The notes under the pieces were generated by a model, which saw nothing but the letters and a program-made list of their open reading frames with translations, was not told the origin of the DNA and did no database searches. A program made the translations under genes and the position numbers. From Mesorhizobium ciceri biovar biserrulae WSM1271 (GTDB taxonomy: Bacteria > Pseudomonadota > Alphaproteobacteria > Rhizobiales > Rhizobiaceae), in NCBI RefSeq assembly GCF_000185905.1, contig NC_014923.1:2503501-2567500 (forward strand): a DNA stretch of 64,000 bases. Direction: 5' to 3'. Each line of letters starts with the position of its first letter. Within the stretch, counting starts at the first letter, position 1. Shown piece after piece: positions 46,342 through 54,969 of this stretch.

Positions 46342-47610
46342 TCAGGTGCCGCAGGCCCGGGCGTAGATCTCGATGCTTCGCTGGACGTGATCGATCGCGA
46401 TCTCCTCGACGTCGCAGGCTCGGTCAGCCCAAGCGAGCGCCGAAGGCAGGTGCTGGAGAAACAGCGTCACCGGCACCTTGCGGCCCTTCAACGCGTCGAA
46501 GAGCCGATCGCAGGCGGCACGGGCTTGCGGGGTCGCCCAATAATATCGGATGCGATCGGAATAGGAGTAGTGGCGCAGCGTCCGTCTGTCGGCATCGCTG
46601 CCATGATAGTGGCTTGCCCAGTTCTTGGGCGCGGCTTGCATCAGCTCTTCCATGGCCTGATAAAGCGGCCGCTCGCCATAGAAAGGCACCAGATCGGAAG
46701 CGATCAGGTCGAGCGCGTACAGCGCCTCGCGCAGTTTGAAGGTCAGCTCGGGGCCGACCTTAAGGATGGCGAAGCCGTCCTCAACGAGTTCACGCAGCGG
46801 CCTCTCGCCCTGATAGTCCGTCGAATGGGCTTCGAAAATGAGCGACGGCAATGTGTTCAGAGTTGCCGCCAGATCGCTGGCCTTGGTCCGATCGTAAAAA
46901 ATCACATTCTGGTTGCCGAACTCCACGCCCGGCTGCACGACAAGCCCGATGACGCGGGAAAACGCGCTTTCAAGCCCGGCGGCCTGGAATGCTTTGGCGT
47001 GAATGGCATGTGTCTGGCGAGCCGCCTCCGGACTGGTCGGGGTGATCGCATCCAACGCGTGATCGGCGCCACCGGGAGGCGGCACCTCCGTCCCGATGAT
47101 GTAGACCGGGCTTGCCCCGCCGCTCTGCGCGGCCGCCTGTTCCGCGACGCCCGCCATTCTGGCTGCGCGCTCGGCCACCGTATGGTCGTCTAGCGTCGCC
47201 GGTTCACCCGCGCAGCCCATCGATGCATCGAGATGGATCTTGCGGAAGCCGGCGCGGACATAAGCATCGACCATTGTCCCGGCCTGCGCCATCGCCTCCT
47301 CGGCGGGCCGGTCTTTCCAGGGATTGGGACCGAGATGATCCCCGCCAAGCACGATCAGCTCTGTCGGGCACTGCTCGACTGCCGCGAGCGCTTTCACCAT
47401 CGCCGCGAAATCGGACGGCGTCATGCCCGTATAGCCGCCCAGATGATTGACCTGGTTGCACGTCGCTTCGATCAGGACGGTGGTGCCCGTGTCCCGGCCG
47501 TGCCGCAGTGCGGCTTTCAGCACCAGGGGGTGCGCCGAGCACACCGAGGTTACCCCGATTTTCTTTCCTTCCCTGTGCAGGCCCGGCACATCTTCGATCG
47601 CCACACGCAT
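46342..47610 (-). CDS. GatZ/KbaZ-type protein, probable D-tagatose-6-phosphate 4-epimerase
   Basis: 422 residues from the ATG overlapping the kinase stop (TGATG); the open frame upstream is only a shadow of the kinase gene. It matches COG4573 throughout: 'IGVTSVCSAHPLVLKAAL', 'VLIEATCNQVNHLGGYTGMTP', 'LGGDHLGPNPWKD', 'KIHLDASMGCAGEP', 'YIIGTEVPPPGG', 'FEAHSTDYQ' and 'LKVGPELTFKLREALYAL'. In E. coli GatZ/KbaZ assist an aldolase; there is no GatY/KbaY here. In Agrobacterium a stand-alone member of this family is D-tagatose-6-phosphate 4-epimerase, making fructose 6-phosphate. With a sugar kinase directly upstream, that reading fits best. Confidence 0.85.
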   Translation of the reverse strand: MRVAIEDVPGLHREGKKIGVTSVCSAHPLVLKAALRHGRDTGTTVLIEATCNQVNHLGGYTGMTPSDFAAMVKALAAVEQCPTELIVLGGDHLGPNPWKDRPAEEAMAQAGTMVDAYVRAGFRKIHLDASMGCAGEPATLDDHTVAERAARMAGVAEQAAAQSGGASPVYIIGTEVPPPGGADHALDAITPTSPEAARQTHAIHAKAFQAAGLESAFSRVIGLVVQPGVEFGNQNVIFYDRTKASDLAATLNTLPSLIFEAHSTDYQGERPLRELVEDGFAILKVGPELTFKLREALYALDLIASDLVPFYGERPLYQAMEELMQAAPKNWASHYHGSDADRRTLRHYSYSDRIRYYWATPQARAACDRLFDALKGRKVPVTLFLQHLPSALAWADRACDVEEIAIDHVQRSIEIYARACGT

Positions 47611-48599
47611 CAGCTTCTTCTCGCCGTTCTTGCCATGAAATCTTCCAGTTCGGCCCGCGTGCCGGCTCCCTCCATGGGGCCGAGGCGTGTGACGTTGCGC
47701 GCCCCTGCCGCATTGGCGAATTCGAGCGAAGTCCGCAGCGGCATCCCTAACCGCCGGCATGCGACATAGGCTCCGCCGAAACAGTCGCCGGCGCCGGTGG
47801 GGTCCGTTTCCTCGACGATGAGGCCGGGGCAATCGGCGCGGGCTCCGGTGCTTTGACGGGCTGACGCGCCATGTTCGCCGCGCTTCACGGCGATCTCCTT
47901 GACCCCTCGTCTGAACAGCGCCTCGATCGCGCGTTCCTCCCCGTCCGTGCCGGCGGCCAGGAACAATTCATTGCCCGACGGCAGCAGCAGGTCCGCTTTG
48001 TCCACCAGGCTCGCGAATTTCTCCTCGGTCTGGCCGTGCGCCAGCAATTCCTTGCGCAGGTTCGGATCGAGCGACATGGTGCCGCCGCGTGCCTTGATCA
48101 GCGGGATCGCGCGTTCGGTGATCGCCCAGGCTGCGGGGCTTGCGAACACCGTTCCCATGACGTGGATATGCCCGCAACGCGCGATCAGCGCCTCGACCTG
48201 CGGGGTCCATTCCAGTCGAGCGGCGGCGGATTTGGCGATGTTGTAGACGAAATCGCGGCTTCCGTCCGTGCGGTAGCGGACAAAGGCGCTGCCCGTCGGA
48301 TAATCCGCGGAAACAGCGATGGCGGAAGTGTCTACGCCATCTCGCTTCAGGCGCTCCATGTTGACCGCGCCGAAATCGTCGTCGCCCACCACGCCCACCA
48401 TCGCGGCCGCTCCGCCCATACGCGCGCATTGATCGATGAAGATGGCGGGCGCGCCGCTCGGAAAGGGGCCAATGAGGTCGATCGGTTCCCGGAAACCGGT
48501 GCCTGTCTGCCTCGCGACGATCTCTACCAGGATTTCTCCAATCGTCACGGTTGGCCCGAGCGAGTCCGGTGCAAGCGTTTGGGGGAGGTCGTTCATCAA
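47610..48599 (-). CDS. PfkB-family sugar kinase (probable tagatose kinase)
   Basis: A 329-residue ribokinase-fold enzyme. It shows 'GEILVEIVARQTG', 'GPFPSGAPAIFIDQCARMGG' (N-terminal signature), 'PSGNELFLAAG', 'IAVKRGEHG' and the catalytic 'DPTGAGDCFGGAYV' with anion hole and base Asp. It phosphorylates a ketose or similar sugar with ATP. It overlaps the GatZ-like gene by one base, so the two products are made together, pointing to D-tagatose (or a close ketohexose) to its 6-phosphate. The specificity is inference from this pairing. Confidence 0.85.
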   Translation of the reverse strand: MMNDLPQTLAPDSLGPTVTIGEILVEIVARQTGTGFREPIDLIGPFPSGAPAIFIDQCARMGGAAAMVGVVGDDDFGAVNMERLKRDGVDTSAIAVSADYPTGSAFVRYRTDGSRDFVYNIAKSAAARLEWTPQVEALIARCGHIHVMGTVFASPAAWAITERAIPLIKARGGTMSLDPNLRKELLAHGQTEEKFASLVDKADLLLPSGNELFLAAGTDGEERAIEALFRRGVKEIAVKRGEHGASARQSTGARADCPGLIVEETDPTGAGDCFGGAYVACRRLGMPLRTSLEFANAAGARNVTRLGPMEGAGTRAELEDFMARTARRS

Positions 48600-48633
48600 G
48601 CGTCCAATCCTGGGTGTGGTGTCGTTTGCGGTT

Positions 48634-49851
48634 TCACGACGCCGAGGCGTCTGGACCGGAAACCGCGTCCTTGTTGAGCATCTGGTTGTCGAGCGACATG
48701 AAGCGCTGATGCATCATGCAAGCGGCTCCGAAGGCAGCTCCATAGATGGCGCTCTCGTTGAAAACGATCTCGGGGACAGGAAAGGTCGCGGCCTGGAGCT
48801 CGCGGATATGCGCGTCGACCCGTGCGGCGACCAATGGATACAATTCCGCGACGGACCCGCCCAGCACGATGCGGTTCGGGTCGATCAGCCGCGAGATCTG
48901 CACGACTGCAAATGCGAACAAGACAGCCCATTCTTCGGCGAGCTGCACCGCTTGAGGAACACGATCGCGGACGTCACGCAGGAACAAGTCCAAGTCGGCG
49001 TCCGGCCTGTACTGGCGATAGGATGACAGGATGCGGTCGCGCCCGAAGGCCTGCTCCAGATTCCGGTATGTCGGGTTCCGTGTCTTGAGGTGGCCGACTT
49101 CTCCGGCCAGGCCATTGCCGCCGCGGAACAACTTGCCGTCGATCACAATTCCGCCACCGACGCCGTTTTCGATGACCATGAAGAAGGTGACGCCGCTCGC
49201 CGCTTCCGGCTGGCTGTATGTGATGCCGATGCCGAATGCGTTGCCGTCATTTTCCGCGGATACCGGGATCTCGGCCGGAAGAAGGCTGCGGGCAAGGCCT
49301 GTGAGATCGACATTGCGCCACCCCAGGATCGGTGCGACGTGGATGAAACCATCCTGGTTCATTTGTCCGGGCACCGCAATGCCGATGCCCTGACATCGCG
49401 CCAGGCTATCCTTCCGCATCTCGAGAAACACCTGTTCGATCGCCATGTGGACCGCGGCCTCCGGATCGCTGTCATGTCCTTCGAAGCGCGTCATGGCGCT
49501 GCGAACGATCTTGCCCGCGAGATCGATCTCGACGCATGTCATATGTTCGACACCGATCTCTATGCCGGCGAAGAAAACGGCTTCAGGCACGATTTCCACG
49601 AGGATACCCGGTCTTCCGGCCCTGGGCTGGCCCGCCGGATTCGCGACATCGTTCTCCGCGACTTCGCGAACGAGTCCGGCCTCGACCAACTCCAGGACGA
49701 TATTGCCGGCGGACGAGCGGTTGACCCCCATATGCCTGGCGAGATCGGCCCGGCTCAAAGGGCCGAAGCGGTGGAGCGCGTTCAGCGTCGCTACCGAATT
49801 GCTCTGGCGGATCCTGCGAGGCGAGCTGCTGGCGAAGGTTACATGGTTCAT
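48634..49851 (-). CDS. ROK-family transcriptional repressor
   Basis: 405 residues. An N-terminal winged HTH ('LHRFGPLSRADLARHMGVNRSSAGNIVLELVEAGLV', about 25-62) is joined to a ROK sugar-binding domain ('FFAGIEIGVEHMTCVEIDL', 'GIGIAVPGQMNQ', 'SAENDGNAFGIG', 'VIENGVGGGIVIDGK', 'LAGEVGHLKTRN'). The usual Cys-x-Cys-Gly-x-x-Gly-Cys zinc motif after 'GEVGH' is absent, as in some non-kinase ROK repressors. It very likely controls this locus in response to its sugar. It lies inside the operon between the transporter and the kinase. Confidence 0.88.
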   Translation of the reverse strand: MNHVTFASSSPRRIRQSNSVATLNALHRFGPLSRADLARHMGVNRSSAGNIVLELVEAGLVREVAENDVANPAGQPRAGRPGILVEIVPEAVFFAGIEIGVEHMTCVEIDLAGKIVRSAMTRFEGHDSDPEAAVHMAIEQVFLEMRKDSLARCQGIGIAVPGQMNQDGFIHVAPILGWRNVDLTGLARSLLPAEIPVSAENDGNAFGIGITYSQPEAASGVTFFMVIENGVGGGIVIDGKLFRGGNGLAGEVGHLKTRNPTYRNLEQAFGRDRILSSYRQYRPDADLDLFLRDVRDRVPQAVQLAEEWAVLFAFAVVQISRLIDPNRIVLGGSVAELYPLVAARVDAHIRELQAATFPVPEIVFNESAIYGAAFGAACMMHQRFMSLDNQMLNKDAVSGPDASAS

Positions 49852-49981
49852 GGCGGACTCCGCATGTTCGTTCCCAGCCTATACTTCACCCGAGCTTGTT
49901 TTTCCTCCGGCAACGCAAAGTCCTCAAAAGAATGAACCGCCTGATGTCGGAAGCAAGCAATTCCCGCTGCGCCGGACGCGA

Positions 49982-50013
49982 AGGAGAATGCCGCGAGCGA
50001 GCGGCATCCTCCT
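49982..50013 (-). promoter_or_regulatory. Stable hairpin after the sugar-binding protein gene
   Basis: A 13-bp stem with one mismatch (49982-49994 with 50001-50013) begins 9 nt after the binding-protein stop. There is no U-run, so it is more likely an mRNA-stabilising 3' hairpin than a terminator. It would favour high levels of the binding protein over the downstream regulator and enzymes. Confidence 0.6.
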
Positions 50014-50022
50014 GTTGGAGCG

Positions 50023-51036
50023 TCAATTGCCGACAAGCACCTTGTCGACATTCTCGGAGGTCACCGCCAGCCACGGCACGTAGTAATGCTGGTCCTTGCC
50101 GTCGTTCCAGGCGAGCTTGCCGCCGTTTACGTCCCAGACAGCCGCGCGCGGCTTGTAGCTGTCGCCGACGATCTTGTGCAGCGCGAGGTCGATCGCCCCT
50201 TGCGCCTGTCCGTTGGCATCCTGGAGGATGGACATCGACTGTTCGCCACGCTTGACGGCTTCAAGCGCGTCCTTGATGCCGTCCACGCCGGCGACCGGAA
50301 CCGTCTTGGGATCCAGGCCGTGGTTGCGGATGCCCTCGATGGCGCCGACGGCCATCTCGTCGTTTTCGGCCAGGACGCCCTGGATCGCATCGCCATGCGA
50401 GGTCAGGAAATTCTCCATCAGCGTGATGGCCTCGGCGCGTGACCAGTTGGCGGTGTTCTGCTCCAGGATGGTCACTCCGGGATTTTCCTTCAGCACCTTC
50501 TGGATCCCTTCAAGCCGCTGTACCTGGGCCGACTGGCCCAGCATCCCTTCCAGGATCACGACCTTGGCCTGCGGGCCGGCCTTGTCGATCACCGCCTTGG
50601 CCAGCATTTCGCCGGCCTCGACATCGTTGGAATTGATGTAGGCGTCGTAGAGCGCGGTGTTGGAAACCATCGTGTTGGAGCCGAACACCGGGATGCCGGC
50701 TGCCTTCGCGCGCTCGATCGGTTCATTGCCGGCGTCGATGTCGACCGGGATGAAGATGATCGCGTCGTATTTTTCGGTGATGGCTGTGTCGAACAGGTTC
50801 GACTGCGTCAGCACGTCCTGGCGACCGTCGAGAACTGTCAGCGTGGCGGTACCGTCCGCAAGCGCGGGGTGCGCCTTGGCGGCATCGGCCCACAGAACAT
50901 TGTACTCGGTGTTGAGGCTCTGGACGATCGCCGCGATCTTCAACGTCTTGGCGTCGGCCGAACTCCCCCCGAACACCATGCCTGCAAGGGCAAGGCCGGC
51001 CGCTGCTCCCATCAGGAAGCGTCTTGTCGTTTTCAT
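50023..51036 (-). CDS. Sugar ABC transporter substrate-binding protein (RbsB type)
   Basis: 337 residues from the ATG placed 9 nt after a GGAGGAA site; the in-frame ATG 6 nt earlier is too close to that site. A signal peptide with twin arginines ('KTTRRFLMGAAAGLALAG') ends at 'SADA' near residue 28. The body is a periplasmic-binding fold class I protein: 'IAAIVQSLNTEYNVLWADAAKA', 'AIIFIPVDIDAGNEPIERAKAAGIPVFGSN', 'VLAENDEMAVGAIEGIRNHG' and 'VAGVDGIKDALEAVKRGE'. It captures a monosaccharide or polyol for the permease encoded upstream. Ligand not certain; the locus suggests a tagatose-pathway precursor. Confidence 0.9.
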   Translation of the reverse strand: MKTTRRFLMGAAAGLALAGMVFGGSSADAKTLKIAAIVQSLNTEYNVLWADAAKAHPALADGTATLTVLDGRQDVLTQSNLFDTAITEKYDAIIFIPVDIDAGNEPIERAKAAGIPVFGSNTMVSNTALYDAYINSNDVEAGEMLAKAVIDKAGPQAKVVILEGMLGQSAQVQRLEGIQKVLKENPGVTILEQNTANWSRAEAITLMENFLTSHGDAIQGVLAENDEMAVGAIEGIRNHGLDPKTVPVAGVDGIKDALEAVKRGEQSMSILQDANGQAQGAIDLALHKIVGDSYKPRAAVWDVNGGKLAWNDGKDQHYYVPWLAVTSENVDKVLVGN

Positions 51037-51080
51037 GTGCATTTCCTCCATGTTGCGTGCGGCCGCGCCGCTTGCGCCTG

Positions 51081-52049
51081 TTACTCTCTCCCGGCTCGGG
51101 AGCGGTCGATCAGCACCGCGAGGACGATGATCGAACCCTTGATGATCTGCTGGTAGTATGAGGACACCCCCATCAGATCGAGACCGTTGCTGATCATGCC
51201 GATGATCAGCACGCCCACCAGCGTGTAGCCGATGCGGCCGATGCCTCCGGTGAGGCTTGTTCCGCCGATGACCACCGCCGCGATGGCATCCAGTTCGTAG
51301 CCGATGCCCGCCTGTGGCAGGGCGGACGTGGTGCGGGCCGTCAGCATGACACCCGCGAGACCGGCCAGCGCGCCCATGATGACGTAAACCGAAAAGATGA
51401 TGCCGCTGGTGTTGATGCCGCTCGTCTTCGCGCTGCGCGGGTTTCCGCCCACCGCATAGACCCGTCTTCCGTAAATGGAATAGCGCAGGACGATCGCCGC
51501 GACAGCGAAGACGATGGCGAAAATGATCACCGGTACCGGTATGCCGAGCACGAGACCCTGTCCGAGCCAGCGGAATTCGAGGCTGAGATTGGGAATCGGG
51601 CGGCCGCCGCTGTAAAGCAGCGTCGCGCCGCGCGCCACGCTCAGCATTCCGAGCGTGGCGACGAAGGCCGGCACCTTGAAGTAGGCGATCAGCCCGCCAT
51701 TGACGGCGCCGCAAAGCGCGCCCACGGCGACGCCGGCCGCGACTGCTAGGAGCGGATTGAACGCATCCGCGCCGGTGACCAGGCTGGCCGCCACGGCGCC
51801 GGCCAGCGCCAGGAGCGAACCGATGGAGAGATCGATGCCGGCCGTCAGGATCACGAAGGTCATGCCGACAGCCAGCACACCGTTCATGGAGACCTGCCGC
51901 AGAACGTTCAGCAGATTGTTGGTGGACAGGAAGTTCGGCGACGCCAGCGACAACACGACGAACAGGAGGATAAACGAGATGACGATGCCATAACGGGCGA
52001 TGAACTTTCCCAGGCTCATGCCGCTCATGCTTTGACTGGCGGATACCAT
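51081..52049 (-). CDS. Sugar ABC transporter permease (RbsC type)
   Basis: 322 residues from the ATG beginning 'MVSASQSMSGMSLGKFIARYG'; the frame is open 43 codons upstream within the ATPase gene. Eight to ten spans are predicted, with the RbsC hallmarks 'GMTFVILTAGIDLSIGSLLALAG', 'GGLIAYFKVPAFVATLGMLSVARG', 'YAVGGNPRSAKTSGI' and 'GYELDAIAAVVIGGTSLTGG'. It forms the homodimeric channel. It sits 31 nt behind the ATPase gene and 44 nt before the binding-protein gene. Confidence 0.92.
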   Translation of the reverse strand: MVSASQSMSGMSLGKFIARYGIVISFILLFVVLSLASPNFLSTNNLLNVLRQVSMNGVLAVGMTFVILTAGIDLSIGSLLALAGAVAASLVTGADAFNPLLAVAAGVAVGALCGAVNGGLIAYFKVPAFVATLGMLSVARGATLLYSGGRPIPNLSLEFRWLGQGLVLGIPVPVIIFAIVFAVAAIVLRYSIYGRRVYAVGGNPRSAKTSGINTSGIIFSVYVIMGALAGLAGVMLTARTTSALPQAGIGYELDAIAAVVIGGTSLTGGIGRIGYTLVGVLIIGMISNGLDLMGVSSYYQQIIKGSIIVLAVLIDRSRAGRE

Positions 52050-52080
52050 TGGATTCTTCTCCACGAAATGGATCGTCTGG

Positions 52081-53604
52081 CTAGGAAGCCAGATGAACGA
52101 GGGTTTCCTGGGTGGCCTCGGGTCCGGCGACCTCGCCTGCGATGCGGCCCCGGCGAAAAACAACGATGCGATCCGCATTGGCGAGGATTTCGGGCACCTC
52201 GGACGAGATCATCAGCACGGCGTTTCCCGCCTTCACGAAATTGCCGAGGAAGGCGTAGATCTCGCGCTTGGCGCCTTCGTCGACGCCGCGTGTCGGCTCG
52301 TCGCAGATCAGGATCCTGGGGTTGGTATCGACACAGCGCGCAAGGACAACCTTCTGCTGGTTGCCGCCGCTCAGGGATTGGACGGGCAGGTCCGGCGACG
52401 CCGTCTTGATGGAGAAGCGCTTGATGTGCTCGACCACGCTCCTGGCTTCCGCCGATCCGTTCATGAAGCCCTTGCGCGCATAATGCGGCAGGTTGGCCAC
52501 GGTGATGTTGTGGGCGACCGACGCGGTCAGCGACAGGCCCGTCTGCTTGCGGTCCTCCGTAACCAGCGAAATGCCGGCGCCGATGGAATCGGCGGGCGTC
52601 TTGAGATCGATGGGCTTGCCCTCGATCAGCACCTGGCCGGAATCCCGCGGCTCGTTTCCGTAGAGCGCATTCACGAACTCGCTGCGACCGGAGCCGAGAA
52701 GCCCGTATATGCCGACGATCTCTCCCGCATGAACGGTCATGTCGATGTCGGCGAACTTTCCCTTCGATGCAAAGCCGCGGGCTTCGAGCAAGGGTTTCTG
52801 CGGGCCGGTATCCTTCGGTTCGCGATGATGGTCCAACAGGTTGCGGCCGACGATCGACCGGATCAGGCCCTTGCGGTCGATTTCGGAAATCGATCCGCCG
52901 CCTACGAAACGGCCGTCGCGGAAGACCGTATAATCGTCGGCGATCTCGAAGATCTCGGTCAGGCGGTGCGAGACATAAATGATGCCTACGCCCTCCGCGG
53001 TCAGAGTGCGGATCGCGTCGAACAGCATCTGCGCCTCGCGCTCGCCAATGGCCGAGGTAGGCTCGTCCATGATCAGGATGTCGCTGCGGCGGCTGATTGC
53101 CTTGGTGATCTCGACGAGTTGGGCCTGCGCGATCGAAAGATCGCGCAACCGCGCACCAGCGGGGATGTTGAATTTCAACCGCGCCAGGATCGCCTCCGCG
53201 TCGCTTAGCATGCACTTGTCGTCGACGAAGAAGCGGCCGCGCCGCTGTTCGCGGCCGAGATAGAGGTTCTCGGCGACGGTCATGTCCAGGAACGGGCTAA
53301 GCTCCTGGGTGATGATGGCGATACCGGCATCGAGCGCCTCGGCGGGGGAGGAGAAATTCACCTCCCGGCCTTTCACCGTGACGGATCCGGCGTCGCGCCG
53401 CAGCATCCCCATCAACACGCCGAGGAAGGTGGACTTGCCGGCACCGTTGCCACCGCACAAGGCATTGACCGTCCCGGCGCGCAACCGAATCCGCCCGTCG
53501 ACCAGGGCGGGAACGCCTGCAAAGCGCTTCGCGACATTTTCGGCGCTGAGGAGAAGCGGCGCGGTGGCGCCGTTCTCGTTGGTGATAGCTTCGTTCTGCG
53601 TCAT
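52081..53604 (-). CDS. Sugar ABC transporter ATP-binding protein (RbsA type, two ABC domains)
   Basis: 507 residues from the ATG behind GAGGAGG. The first ABC domain has Walker A 'GGNGAGKSTFLG', signature-like 'LSIAQAQLVEI' and Walker B 'ILIMDEPTSAIGEREA'. The second has a degenerate Walker A 'GLLGSGRSEFVNAL', signature 'LSGGNQQKVVLAR' and Walker B 'ILICDEPTRGVD'. This asymmetric pair is normal for RbsA/XylG/MglA-type importers. It drives uptake with the RbsC-type permease and RbsB-type binding protein downstream. Confidence 0.93.
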   Translation of the reverse strand: MTQNEAITNENGATAPLLLSAENVAKRFAGVPALVDGRIRLRAGTVNALCGGNGAGKSTFLGVLMGMLRRDAGSVTVKGREVNFSSPAEALDAGIAIITQELSPFLDMTVAENLYLGREQRRGRFFVDDKCMLSDAEAILARLKFNIPAGARLRDLSIAQAQLVEITKAISRRSDILIMDEPTSAIGEREAQMLFDAIRTLTAEGVGIIYVSHRLTEIFEIADDYTVFRDGRFVGGGSISEIDRKGLIRSIVGRNLLDHHREPKDTGPQKPLLEARGFASKGKFADIDMTVHAGEIVGIYGLLGSGRSEFVNALYGNEPRDSGQVLIEGKPIDLKTPADSIGAGISLVTEDRKQTGLSLTASVAHNITVANLPHYARKGFMNGSAEARSVVEHIKRFSIKTASPDLPVQSLSGGNQQKVVLARCVDTNPRILICDEPTRGVDEGAKREIYAFLGNFVKAGNAVLMISSEVPEILANADRIVVFRRGRIAGEVAGPEATQETLVHLAS

Positions 53605-53665
53605 CTTCCCGTCCTCCTCGGGATGAGATGGCGCGGGCGCTTGTCGGCCCGCAGCCCTTTCGTCT

Positions 53666-54553
53666 TCAGGCAGCCTTGTTGATCTCGGCCCGGCGCACGG
53701 CTTCTTCCCAACGGCTTTCGATGAAAGCCTTGGCATGCGCGGCGAGCGGATTGTTGTCGGTCCAGGTGTCGCGCCAGATGCCGCACACACGCGACAGGGC
53801 TTCATCGACGATGGCGCTGGAGAAGCTCTCGAAGGTGACGTCGCGATTGTGGAAGCCAATGTCCACCAGCGCGGAAAAGATGCTCGCGAAATCGATCGTA
53901 CCGGTGCCGAGATAGCCGCGGTAGTTCTCGTTGAAGTGGAAATAACCGAGCTTGTCCCCAGCCAGACGGATCGCCTCGGCCTGGCTCGCCTCTTCGATGT
54001 TCATGTGGAACGTGTCGAGATGCAGGAAGACGTCGTCACGGCCGGTGTCCTTGATGAACTTCAGGCCTTGCGCGGTCGTGTTCAAGAGGTTGGACTCGAA
54101 GCGGTTCACCACTTCCAGAACGATCTGCACGCCGCTATCCCTGGCCACCTCGGCTGTCGCGGCGATGGCGTCGGCGCTGTTCATCCAGCCGGTTCGCGTG
54201 GGCAGCCCGTCATACTTGCCGTGCATCGAATAGAGAATGCCGCCCAATCGGATGCCGCCGATGTCGCGGACCGCCTTGACCGCGTCGGACAAGAGCGCCT
54301 TTCCCTTGGTGACCACGGCCTTGTCCTCGCTCGAGACGTCCGCATCCGCCGACAGGCCCATCGTGACCACGATCTCGATGTCCAGTTCCTTGGCTTGCTT
54401 CGCCAGGCGGTCGAGGTCGAATTTCTCGGGCCGCAGATAAGCGAACTCGATCAGCCGGTAACCATGATCCGCCGACTTGGCGAGTGCCATTTCCAGGCCC
54501 TCCTGGGTCAGGCCGTTTGTCCAGACAAATGAATGGATACCAAGACGCCGCAT
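53666..54553 (-). CDS. D-tagatose 3-epimerase-like sugar isomerase (TIM barrel)
   Basis: A 295-residue xylose-isomerase-like TIM barrel. The metal ligands of the D-tagatose/D-allulose 3-epimerase family align: E147 ('LEVVNRFES'), D180 ('LDTFHMNIEE'), H206 ('YFHFNE') and E242 ('TFESFS'). The long motif 'NRFESNLLNTTAQGLKFIKD' is close to the Agrobacterium allulose 3-epimerase. These Mn/Co enzymes interconvert ketohexoses at C3 (tagatose/sorbose, fructose/allulose). It is the first gene of the minus-strand sugar operon, 61 nt before the transporter ATPase. Confidence 0.88.
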   Translation of the reverse strand: MRRLGIHSFVWTNGLTQEGLEMALAKSADHGYRLIEFAYLRPEKFDLDRLAKQAKELDIEIVVTMGLSADADVSSEDKAVVTKGKALLSDAVKAVRDIGGIRLGGILYSMHGKYDGLPTRTGWMNSADAIAATAEVARDSGVQIVLEVVNRFESNLLNTTAQGLKFIKDTGRDDVFLHLDTFHMNIEEASQAEAIRLAGDKLGYFHFNENYRGYLGTGTIDFASIFSALVDIGFHNRDVTFESFSSAIVDEALSRVCGIWRDTWTDNNPLAAHAKAFIESRWEEAVRRAEINKAA

Positions 54554-54573
54554 TCAGATCCTCCGATAATTAG

Positions 54574-54596
54574 GTTTGCATGTTAAAGATACAAAC
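54574..54596. promoter_or_regulatory. Inverted repeat upstream of the epimerase-transporter operon
   Basis: GTTTG (54574-54578) and CAAAC (54592-54596) are separated by 13 AT-rich bases, 21 nt upstream of the epimerase start. Position and symmetry fit an operator for the ROK repressor. No in-window second copy was noticed. Confidence 0.4.
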
Positions 54597-54969
54597 TTGA
54601 TCCTGAATGCCTAAAATTCAGCTTCGGCGCAAGAGGAATTCTGGCATTGGTCGGCGCGAGCCAATCATGCCGGATTAAAAAAATGCTGGAAAACAAATGG
54701 TTGAGAGGCATCATGGAGATGCGAGAAAATTTTCTCTGACCTATGCGAGAAACGGGATATGCAGCTTTTAACAACAAATATCCCGTCACTTGCGCAGACC
54801 GAGCGGCATGGACCGCTCGCTCGGCGAGACGCAAGGCGAATGCGGAACGAGCGGAACCCGGTCCAACGTTCGTCAGTTCCTGCCAAGGCATTCGCTTGGG
54901 ACCAGCCGGCGGACGCCCGATCCTCCGGCTTGCCCAAGCGCGCACCCGGACGCGGCGACGCGCAAACCC
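54597..54969. other. Gap between the two sugar loci
   Basis: About 370 nt. The left part (to ~54780) is AT-rich and probably holds the promoter of the epimerase operon; the right part is GC-rich. Short overlapping frames on both strands have no ribosome sites or recognisable products, so I support no gene here. Confidence 0.5.

Noticed and set aside
46342..47610. Tagatose-bisphosphate aldolase accessory subunit as the main role
   Set aside because: No catalytic GatY/KbaY partner in the window; the stand-alone epimerase reading fits the kinase pairing better, though it is not proven.
54583..54945. 120-residue minus-strand ORF in the gap between sugar loci
   Set aside because: No ribosome site, mixed composition and no recognisable motif.
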